5,763 nt of DNA from an uncultured Lachnospiraceae bacterium (GTDB taxonomy: Bacteria; Bacillota; Clostridia; Lachnospirales; Lachnospiraceae). Below, in pieces: positions 1-5,126 of this stretch; the stretch's first letter is position 1, and each line of letters starts with the position of its first letter. A program made the translations under genes and the position numbers. The stretch is from assembly GCA_947594335.1 (NCBI GenBank), contig CANQEC010000169.1, positions 1 through 5,763 of the forward strand. The letters are read 5' to 3'. The notes under the pieces are model-generated. The model was not told the origin of the DNA, searched no databases, and saw only the letters and a program-made list of their open reading frames with translations.

Positions 1-272
1 GTGTGGCCGCTTCTGCCTTCTATCGTGCGGATATACTCTGTATGAATCCCGTATTCTTCGCAGGCCCCAAGGAAAGTCTGTCCGTCGGAGCCGATCAGCC
101 CGGCGTGAAAGACCTTTGCGCCGGCCCTGGCAAGCGCCACGGACTGGTTAAACCCTTTGCCTCCCAGAAAGATCTCCATGCCGGACGAAGCCTGCGTCTC
201 TCCCGGCTGAACCATGTGATCCACCTGGTACACATAATCCACATTCAACGACCCAAAATTCAGTACTTTCAT
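1..272 (-). CDS. PfkB-family sugar kinase, ribokinase-like (partial, N-terminus only)
   Basis: The first 90 codons of a PfkB/ribokinase-superfamily kinase; the rest runs off the left edge. These cytoplasmic enzymes use ATP to phosphorylate a sugar or nucleoside hydroxyl. Seen in the sequence: an opening beta strand MKVLNFGSLNVDYVYQVD (the ribokinase 'GS.N.D' start), then PGET near residue 23, and the signature LGGKGFNQSVALARAG at about 36-51, matching the ribokinase GGKG-N-Q motif that lines the sugar site, then GLIGSDG at about 58-64. The ATP-binding C-terminal half and its catalytic Asp lie outside the window, so activity cannot be judged. The ATG at 270-272 follows a GGGGG purine run (283-287) about 10 nt away. 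The gene lies 192 nt after the LacI-type regulator. No convincing promoter was found in that gap, only dyads. Family assignment is secure; substrate (ribose or another pentose or ketose) is unknown. It could act as a second kinase in the same sugar pathway. Confidence 0.88.
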   Translation of the reverse strand, partial: MKVLNFGSLNVDYVYQVDHMVQPGETQASSGMEIFLGGKGFNQSVALARAGAKVFHAGLIGSDGQTFLGACEEYGIHTEYIRTIEGRSGH

Positions 273-318
273 AGTTTGTTTTCCCCCATTATTTAATATT
301 TTGATATCAGTACACTCC

Positions 319-336
319 TGCACAGGAACCGGTGCA
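319..336. promoter_or_regulatory. 18-bp inverted repeat upstream of the ribokinase-like gene (candidate operator)
   Basis: Perfect 5-bp arms TGCAC (319-323) and GTGCA (332-336) flank an 8-nt spacer that holds the palindrome ACCGGT (328-333). An overlapping shorter dyad, TCCTG-CA-CAGGA, covers 316-327. The site ends 47 nt upstream of the kinase ATG, a usual operator distance. It could bind the adjacent LacI-family protein or another dimeric regulator, or simply form a small RNA hairpin. The sequence shows the symmetry only; function is inference. Confidence 0.35.
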
Positions 337-357
337 TCATGCATTCCATGCAGTAAT

Positions 358-458
358 TCCCGATATTTTTTCAAAACTCACTTGCGAGTTTCGCGCTCGG
401 GATTCAGGTCTGCGTCAGCAGACATTTTTAATTCCGAATCCCCGCGCGTCCCCGCAAG
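358..458. repeat. Highly structured intergenic element with nested and competing inverted repeats
   Basis: Plus-strand coordinates. A 6-bp hairpin GTCTGC-GTCA-GCAGAC spans 408-423. It is enclosed by arms GGGATTC (399-405) and GAATCCC (436-442), and outside these CGCGC (392-396) pairs with GCGCG (444-448), giving about 12 bp of outer stem broken by a small internal loop. A second hairpin, AAACTC-N6-GAGTTT, spans 374-391. Two further pairings compete with these: TCCCGA (358-363) with TCGGGA (397-402), and CTTGCG (381-386) with CGCAAG (453-458). The element lies wholly between the regulator's stop codon and the kinase start. It may be a small non-autonomous interspersed repeat or a structured RNA leader/attenuator in the regulator-kinase transcript. 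The plus-strand copy of the 408-423 hairpin is followed by ATTTTT, so it could also stop opposite-strand transcription. The pairings are seen; the role is unknown. Confidence 0.55.
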
Positions 459-464
459 CGCAGA

Positions 465-1463
465 TCAGATTTCTCTTACGCTGTCCCGCTCTATAAACTG
501 CGTCCCCACCGCAATCTTCAGATTAGGTCCTCCCTTATCCTTCATCATCTGCTTTAACCGCTGCACCGCGACGCGCCCCAGATCCTGTTTCGGAACGCGC
601 ACCGTCGTCAGAGCCGGGGAAGAGACCGCGGAAAACGCCACATCGTCAAACCCGATGATCGAGATATCCTTCGGTATACAAAGCCCGCACTCCGTGATCG
701 CCTTCATCGCGCCGTGAGCGATCATGTCGTCGTCCGCAAAAAAAGCCGTCGGGAGCTTCGGATTTGTTCCCAGATAGCGCTTCATATCCTCGTAGGCTCC
801 GTCGATCGTGGTTGACAGGGTCACCTGATATTCTTCCTTCATCGGAATACCGGCCCTGTGCAGCGCGGAGCGATAGCCTTCCTCCCGTCCGCGGAATGAA
901 GTGATGCGGAATTTCCCCTTCAGATAACCGATCTCCCTGTGTCCTTTCGCGATCAGATACTCGGTCGCCATCCGGGTCGAGTCCTCATTATTGATCACAA
1001 TCGAATTGAACGACATGTCCTCTTTCCAGTAATCAATCGTCACAAACGGATTGCTGATCCCGCGCACCAGGTCCAGATCCTCATCCATCAGCTCTGTCCC
1101 CAGAAGCACGATCACCGACGCCTTGTCATTCTGGAGCCACTTGACCTGCTCCTCGTAGCCGGCGTCCCTTTTGTCCAGATTGCACATGATCATTTCCATC
1201 CCGTTCGCGCGGGACTCCTGCTCGACGCCCGCGATCAGCATCGGGAAAAACGGATTGTCCTCGACGATCACCCCATTTTTCTTGAACATTACAAATTTTA
1301 CTTTTGATATCCGACTGTCATCGTAATATCCCAAATCCCTGGCAGCCTTAAAAATCCTGGCAGAAGTCTCTGCATTGACTCCGCGCTTGTAATTGAGCGC
1401 GTTTGACACGGTAGCTGGAGAAAATCCGGTAATCTCGCTGATCTGCTTAATACTGACTTTCAT
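465..1463 (-). CDS. LacI-family DNA-binding transcriptional regulator
   Basis: A 332-residue protein of normal length for LacI/GalR regulators, which are dimers or tetramers that bind operator DNA and release or bind it in response to a sugar or sugar phosphate. The helix-turn-helix is at residues 3-23 (IKQISEITGFSPATVSNALN), followed by third-helix residues up to LGYY at 44-47. The periplasmic-binding-protein-like sensor domain runs from about 55 to 329, with NPFF at 70-73, FRGREEGY at 190-197 (the ligand-contacting Arg region), FADDDMIAHGAM at 242-253 and IGFDDVAFS at 270-278. Two oddities: the usual PN..AR.L hinge helix is missing, residues 48-54 being DDSRISK, and the ligand-site Asn of the common ND..A motif appears as Asp. 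The ATG at 1461-1463 has a GGAGG site 5 nt upstream (1469-1473), which fixes the start. It has its own promoter 134 nt or less after the FGGY kinase gene. Its position beside sugar-catabolic genes suggests it controls them; the effector is not known. Confidence 0.95.
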   Translation of the reverse strand: MKVSIKQISEITGFSPATVSNALNYKRGVNAETSARIFKAARDLGYYDDSRISKVKFVMFKKNGVIVEDNPFFPMLIAGVEQESRANGMEMIMCNLDKRDAGYEEQVKWLQNDKASVIVLLGTELMDEDLDLVRGISNPFVTIDYWKEDMSFNSIVINNEDSTRMATEYLIAKGHREIGYLKGKFRITSFRGREEGYRSALHRAGIPMKEEYQVTLSTTIDGAYEDMKRYLGTNPKLPTAFFADDDMIAHGAMKAITECGLCIPKDISIIGFDDVAFSAVSSPALTTVRVPKQDLGRVAVQRLKQMMKDKGGPNLKIAVGTQFIERDSVREI

Positions 1464-1503
1464 GTGTACCTCCCTGGCTGTCTGTAATCAACTTTAAATT
1501 TTT

Positions 1504-1519
1504 ATATAAACATTTATAT
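1504..1519. promoter_or_regulatory. 16-bp AT-rich dyad over the regulator's transcription start (candidate autoregulatory operator)
   Basis: Read on the minus strand, ATATAAA-TG-TTTATAT is a perfect 7-bp inverted repeat about a 2-nt centre. It overlaps the 3' end of the -10 box and covers the expected start of transcription of the LacI-type gene, where a bound repressor would block initiation. LacI-family proteins often control their own gene from such sites. Caution: AT-rich promoter DNA readily yields dyads by chance, and the common central CG of LacI operators is absent. Confidence 0.4.
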
Positions 1520-1546
1520 TATAGTACCAGATTTTTCCAGATGCAA
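1518..1546 (-). promoter_or_regulatory. Sigma-A-type promoter for the LacI-family gene
   Basis: On the minus strand a perfect -10 box TATAAT (1523-1518) lies 17 nt downstream of TTGCAT (1546-1541), a moderate match (3 of 6) to the -35 consensus TTGACA. The surrounding DNA is strongly AT-rich. Transcription would start near 1511, giving a leader of about 50 nt before the regulator's ATG. The perfect -10 and optimal spacing make this the clearest promoter in the window. No strong terminator separates it from the upstream FGGY kinase gene (only a weak 5-bp TCTTT/AAAGA stem near 1547-1560), so read-through from the kinase gene is also possible. Confidence 0.7.
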
Positions 1547-1597
1547 TCTTTTTATAAAGACCCGCAGTGCAAAGAAATTTTTACATGTTCCATATGC

Positions 1598-3073
1598 TCA
1601 GTGGCTGCAGCATTTCACCGCTTCCTTCCAGCCCTGATACTTCTGCCCGCGCTCTTCCTCCTGCATCTGCGGCTGGTACACCGTGCGCTTCAGCGTGCCG
1701 AAAACCTCCTGTGTGTAAAGCCCCGACGCCAGCCCGGCCGCGTAAGCTGCTCCTATTCCGGAAAGCTCCTCGGAATCCGGAATTTTTACCGGAATATCCA
1801 GCAGATCGCTCTGGAACTGCATCAGGTAACCGTTTTTCGTCGGTCCGCCGTCCACGCGCAGTTCTTCTATCTTAATGCCGGACGCCTCGCTCATCGCGCG
1901 GATATTATCCGTGATCTGGTAAGCGATGCAGTCAAGCGCCGCTCTTACGATCTCCGCCTTCCTGGTCGTCCTGGTCATTCCGCTGATGACGGCCTTCGCC
2001 CTGCTGTCCCAGTACGGCGCGCCGAGCCCCGAGAACGCCGGAACCAGGTAGGTCGTATCTGTGGGATTCGCGCTTTTGGCCAGCTTTTCCGTCTCCCCCG
2101 CCGAGGAGATCAGTCCCAGATCATCCTTCAGCCAGGTGATCACCGCGCCCGTGTAATTGATATTTCCCTCGAGAACATAATTGACCTTCCCGCCCATCGA
2201 CCAGGCCAGGGAAGTAACCACGCCGATATCGCTGAACACCGGAGTCTCCCCGATATTCATCATAATGGAGGAACCCGTCCCGTAGGTCGTCTTGATCATG
2301 CCCTTCTTCAGGCAGCCCTGCCCGAACAGCGCGCCGTGGGAATCCCCCAGCACCCCGCGGATCGGAATCGGCTTATCCAGGTATCCGTCAAAATCCGTCT
2401 CGCCGTAATCTCCGTCCGAGTCCGTCACCTGCGCCATACAGCTTCTGTCAATGTCAAAAATCCTCAGAAGCTCCTCATCCCACGCGAGCGTCCGGATGTT
2501 GAACAGCTGCGTCCTGGAAGCGTTCGAGTAGTCCGTCTGGAAGCGTTTCCCTTTTGTCAGCTTATATACAAGCCAGCTGTCGATCGTCCCACAGGCAATC
2601 TTTCCCTCCCCGGCCAGCGCTTTGACGCCGTCCACATTCCGGAAGATCCAGGCCAGCTTGGCCGCGGAAAAATAGGGAGAAAGCCGCAGGCCGGTGCGCT
2701 CCCTGACCATCTCGGCATATCCCTGCTTCTCAATCTCCTCACAGATGGCGGCTCCTCTCGCGCACTGCCACACAATCGCGTTGTAAACCGGCTCTCCGGT
2801 CTCCTTGTTCCAGCAGGCAGCCGTCTCCCGCTGATTGCTGATACCGACGACCGCAAGCTCGGATTTATCAATCCCCGCTTTTTCCACCAGATCCTTTACC
2901 ACCTGCACAGTATTTTTATATATCTCGTTCAGATCATGCTCGACCCAGCCGCGCGCATCGATCATCTGCCTGTGCGGCAGATCGCTTCTGCAAATAAGTT
3001 TTCCTGTTTCATCAAACAAAAGCGCCTTCGTGCCCTGCGTACTCTGATCAATCCCCAATACATATCTGCTCAT
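1598..3073 (-). CDS. FGGY-family carbohydrate kinase, glycerol-kinase-like (candidate D-apulose or other ketose kinase)
   Basis: A 491-residue cytoplasmic ATP-dependent sugar/polyol kinase. The N-terminal FGGY lobe (about 1-245) opens with GIDQSTQGTKALLFD (7-21) and contains GWVEHD (42-47), NQRET (80-84), NAIVWQC (98-104), SPYFSAAK (132-139) and SNASRTQLFN (183-192). The C-terminal lobe has GDSHGALFGQ (243-252), YGTG (264-267), LVPAFSGLGAPYWD (343-356) and the nucleotide-site LRVDGG (405-410). Overall this reads as glycerol kinase: Arg82, Glu83, Trp102, Tyr134 and Asp244 match known glycerol contacts. However, the Gln after the catalytic Asp is Ser245, and the pocket Phe after YGTG is Ser269. 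The loop matching the fructose-1,6-bisphosphate site of the E. coli enzyme also differs (YLDKPIPI). Next to an isomerase and a transketolase, a ketose substrate is more likely than glycerol. The ATG at 3071-3073 is preferred because GAGGAG (3085-3090) precedes it by 11 nt. A longer in-frame GTG start at 3136 lies inside a hairpin and lacks such a site. Automated annotation would probably say glycerol kinase. Confidence 0.92.
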   Translation of the reverse strand: MSRYVLGIDQSTQGTKALLFDETGKLICRSDLPHRQMIDARGWVEHDLNEIYKNTVQVVKDLVEKAGIDKSELAVVGISNQRETAACWNKETGEPVYNAIVWQCARGAAICEEIEKQGYAEMVRERTGLRLSPYFSAAKLAWIFRNVDGVKALAGEGKIACGTIDSWLVYKLTKGKRFQTDYSNASRTQLFNIRTLAWDEELLRIFDIDRSCMAQVTDSDGDYGETDFDGYLDKPIPIRGVLGDSHGALFGQGCLKKGMIKTTYGTGSSIMMNIGETPVFSDIGVVTSLAWSMGGKVNYVLEGNINYTGAVITWLKDDLGLISSAGETEKLAKSANPTDTTYLVPAFSGLGAPYWDSRAKAVISGMTRTTRKAEIVRAALDCIAYQITDNIRAMSEASGIKIEELRVDGGPTKNGYLMQFQSDLLDIPVKIPDSEELSGIGAAYAAGLASGLYTQEVFGTLKRTVYQPQMQEEERGQKYQGWKEAVKCCSH

Positions 3074-3119
3074 ATCTGCACCCGCTCCTCGTATATCCAT
3101 TTTTTTATATATTTTGAAA

Positions 3120-3152
3120 GGGCAGGATATCCCCACGGAGATATTCCCGCCC
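3120..3152 (-). other. Strong hairpin between the transketolase and kinase genes
   Basis: On the minus strand, GGGCGGGA-A-TATC pairs with GATATCCTGCCC to give about 12 pairs with one G-T pair and one bulged A, closing an 8-nt loop. Only TTTC and then an A-rich run follow, so the U-tract is poor for a classical terminator. It lies 46 nt before the kinase ATG in a 189-nt gap (3074-3262) that is otherwise featureless to me. Likely roles are a partial terminator that lowers kinase expression, or a stem protecting a processed transcript end. The structure is seen; the function is inferred. Confidence 0.5.
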
Positions 3153-3262
3153 CATGTGTATCAGAACCTGCCGTTTTGCCGATAACCCCGCCCGCCTGCT
3201 GCGCTGTTTGATCTGGCACTTGCGGCACACAAAAGTTATTCCGCAGAACAGTGAACGTAAAT

Positions 3263-4198
3263 TTATTTACCCAGCAGCTTCTTTACCGTATCCGCGATTC
3301 CCTGCGCGTTCAGTCCGTAATGGTCAAATACCTGCTTCGAGGTTCCCGTGATGACCGGGCTGTCCGGAAGGGCAAGATTTACAACCTTCCTCGGGCAATT
3401 TTCAGATACCACCTGGCTTACCATCGAGCCGAGTCCTCCGAACGGGGAATGCTCCTCCGCCGTCACAACCACCTTCGCGTTCGAAGCTGCCTTTATGACC
3501 GCCTCTCTGTCGAGCGGCTTCACGCAGTACATATCCAGCACGGTAACCGAAATGCCTTCCTCCTTTAAAAGCTTCGCCGCATCATAAGACGGCTTTACCA
3601 TCTCGCCGCAGGCGACGATCGCCGCGTCCGTTCCCTCACAGAGCACCGTGGCCTTATCCATCTCAAAGGGGACGTTCCCCTCTTCATAGATATCCTCCAC
3701 CGGATTCCTGCCCACGCGGATGTAGGCCGGCTTCTCATCCTTAAGCAGCGCTTCGATCAGGCATCTCGTCTGGAAACGGTCGCTCGGCAGATACACTCTC
3801 ATATTCGGGATCGCCGACATGGCCGCGATATCCTGCGCTGAATGGTGGCTCATGCCAAGCGCGCCGTAGCTGATGCCGCCGCTGATGCCGATCAGCTTCA
3901 CATTCGTGTTGGAATACGCGCAGTCGATCTTCGCCTGCTCATAGCTTCTCGTCGAGAGGAAGCAGGCCGGAGACGCCGCATACGGCTTTTTCCCGCATTT
4001 TGCCATTCCCGCGGAGATGCTGACCAGATTCTGCTCCGCAATGCCTGTCTCGACAAACTGTTCCGGATAGGTATCCGCGAACGGCGTCATGGAGGCGGAA
4101 CCTCTGGAATCGCTGCACAGCACCACAATATCCTTATCTTCTTTCGCGTGCTCCATCAGCACGTCGCAGATCGCCTGACGGTTCGGTATCTTATTCAT
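3263..4198 (-). CDS. Transketolase C-terminal subunit (pyrimidine-binding and C-terminal domains)
   Basis: A 311-residue protein matching the second half of transketolase, as found in two-subunit transketolases of many Firmicutes. Transketolase moves a two-carbon ketol unit between sugar phosphates using thiamine diphosphate bound at the interface with the partner subunit. The pyrimidine-binding domain covers about 1-170, with the cofactor-activating glutamate in ETGIAEQN (Glu55 of 50-57), GISYGALGMSHHSAQDIA (108-125) and PNMRVYLPSD (131-140). The C-terminal transketolase domain follows (about 185-311), with VLDMYCVKPLD (220-230), EEHSPFGGLGS (248-258) and the conserved tail DHYGL (292-296). 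Where ordinary split transketolases have a GP-G-(S/T)HQ..ED stretch, this one has GMSHHSAQD, placing Gln before the Asp; this may reflect a changed acceptor or donor. The ATG at 4196-4198 overlaps the stop of the N-terminal subunit gene by 8 nt and has AAGGAGG 9 nt upstream, so the two subunits are translated together. By context it could be the B subunit of apulose-4-phosphate transketolase (AptB-like), moderate confidence. Confidence 0.93.
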   Translation of the reverse strand: MNKIPNRQAICDVLMEHAKEDKDIVVLCSDSRGSASMTPFADTYPEQFVETGIAEQNLVSISAGMAKCGKKPYAASPACFLSTRSYEQAKIDCAYSNTNVKLIGISGGISYGALGMSHHSAQDIAAMSAIPNMRVYLPSDRFQTRCLIEALLKDEKPAYIRVGRNPVEDIYEEGNVPFEMDKATVLCEGTDAAIVACGEMVKPSYDAAKLLKEEGISVTVLDMYCVKPLDREAVIKAASNAKVVVTAEEHSPFGGLGSMVSQVVSENCPRKVVNLALPDSPVITGTSKQVFDHYGLNAQGIADTVKKLLGK

Positions 4199-5021
4199 GG
4201 AGCGCGGCCTCCTTTCTCTCTTCCAGATCGCTCATGATCTGATTGTACTCTTCCTCGCTCGGAACCTTATGATGCCACGGAGCCTTATTCTCCATCACCG
4301 GAGAGCCGCAGCCTTTGGTTGTATTCGCGATCACAACCGACGGTTTCCCTTTCACGGTCTTCGCCACGTCAAACGCAGCGTTCAGCGCGTCCACATTGTT
4401 TCCGTCCACGGAAATCACGTTCCAGCCAAAGCCTGCAAAACGCGCGGCCAGATCGTCGTGGTGCATAACATCCTCCGTGCTGCCGGAAATCTGAAGACGG
4501 TTGCGGTCCACAACCGCACAGAGATTGTCCAGTTTGTAATGAGACGCCGCCATGGCGCCTTCCCAGACGGAGCCTTCCGCCAGCTCGCCGTCTCCCATAA
4601 CCGTGTAGACTCTCGCCTGGCTTTTGTTCATCTTTTCCGCCAGAGCCATTCCCACGCACACCGGAAGCCCGTGGCCGAGAGAACCGGAATTCATCTCGAT
4701 GCCCGGAAGCTTGTTGTTCGGGTGTCCGATAAATTTGGAGCCGAACTGGGAATACTCCTTAATCACCTGCTCGATCGGGAAGAACCCTTTCGCCGCCAGA
4801 ACCGCATACAGCGCTTCCACGCAGTGACCTTTGCTCATGACAAATTTATCTCTTCCCGGATCATCCATGTTCTCGGGGCTGATATTCATCTCATGAAAAT
4901 AGAGAGATACCAGCACATCCATAACGCTCATATCGCCGCCGATATGTCCCGCCTTGCCGGCCTTGATCATCCTGACCACGTCCTGGCGCAGGGCAAACGA
5001 TTTTGCCTTTAAATTCTCCAT
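4191..5021 (-). CDS. Transketolase N-terminal subunit (thiamine-diphosphate-binding)
   Basis: A 276-residue protein corresponding to the first domain of transketolase; it binds the diphosphate end of the cofactor and forms the active enzyme with the subunit encoded next. Numbered from the chosen start: GHIGG (25-29) with a catalytic-site His, SKGH (63-66), GHPNN near 99-103, SLGHGL (114-119) with the cofactor-contacting GHG, and the thiamine-diphosphate motif GDGELAEGSVWEGA (143-156) ending in Asn174 of DRNRL. Close to the C-terminus ENKAPWHHKVPS (244-255) matches the usual WHHK substrate-site motif. Length is typical for split N-terminal subunits. The ATG at 5019-5021 is preferred because GGAGG (5027-5031) precedes it by 5 nt. 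An in-frame ATG at 5033 would add four residues but has no comparable site. Its gene follows the isomerase by 105 nt and overlaps the C-terminal subunit gene, so all likely share one transcript. In context a candidate A subunit of apulose-4-phosphate transketolase (AptA-like), but an ordinary pentose-phosphate transketolase cannot be excluded. Confidence 0.94.
   Translation of the reverse strand: MENLKAKSFALRQDVVRMIKAGKAGHIGGDMSVMDVLVSLYFHEMNISPENMDDPGRDKFVMSKGHCVEALYAVLAAKGFFPIEQVIKEYSQFGSKFIGHPNNKLPGIEMNSGSLGHGLPVCVGMALAEKMNKSQARVYTVMGDGELAEGSVWEGAMAASHYKLDNLCAVVDRNRLQISGSTEDVMHHDDLAARFAGFGWNVISVDGNNVDALNAAFDVAKTVKGKPSVVIANTTKGCGSPVMENKAPWHHKVPSEEEYNQIMSDLEERKEAALHE
4208..4214 (-). promoter_or_regulatory. 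Ribosome binding site of the transketolase C-terminal subunit, inside the upstream gene
   Basis: A consensus AAGGAGG (minus strand) lies 9 nt before the ATG at 4198, within the last codons of the N-terminal subunit gene. With the 8-nt ATGAATAA overlap this sets up translational coupling, as expected for two subunits of one enzyme, and confirms the chosen start. Confidence 0.8.
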
Positions 5022-5036
5022 AACAGCCTCCATTCT

Positions 5037-5053
5037 GCCGCCGCATGGGCGGC
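5037..5053 (-). promoter_or_regulatory. GC-rich hairpin just upstream of the transketolase ribosome binding site
   Basis: A perfect 6-bp stem GCCGCC/GGCGGC with a 5-nt loop lies 5 nt before the GGAGG (5027-5031) that serves the transketolase N-terminal subunit. It is the strongest structure in the 105-nt gap after the isomerase gene. No U-tract follows, so it is not a terminator. It may mark a processing or translation-modulating stem, or be incidental to GC-rich DNA. Confidence 0.35.
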
Positions 5054-5126
5054 TCAGCCGGGAAAGCCCGCGTTATGATCCGCATACTTTCACCGCGCCA
5101 TCTTGCAGAGCTTTCCCTTTACTATC

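Noticed and set aside
408..430. Rho-independent terminator on the plus strand (6-bp stem followed by ATTTTT)
   Set aside because: No plus-strand gene lies upstream to be terminated, and the stem is nested in a larger inverted repeat, so it was described as part of that element instead.
3074..3136. Longer N-terminus for the FGGY kinase from GTG at 3136 or ATG at 3100
   Set aside because: Neither start has a Shine-Dalgarno site, the GTG lies in the loop of a hairpin, and family members begin at the YVLGIDQST strand. The ATG at 3073 fits better.
1541..3211. Very long plus-strand open frame opposite the kinase gene (556 codons)
   Set aside because: It is antisense to a clear FGGY kinase. Its product is rich in Arg, Leu, His and Pro with no recognisable domain, as expected from an antisense shadow of a GC-rich gene.
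3089..3262. Open frame continuing after the transketolase C-subunit stop, with a CxxC-like stretch near 3220
   Set aside because: It has no start codon with a ribosome binding site, runs through the 3120-3152 hairpin, and matches no family I know. It is most likely non-coding intergenic DNA.
5019..5033. Alternative ATG at 5033 for the transketolase N-terminal subunit
   Set aside because: It adds only four residues, overlaps the GGAGG that serves the ATG at 5021, and lacks a ribosome binding site of its own.
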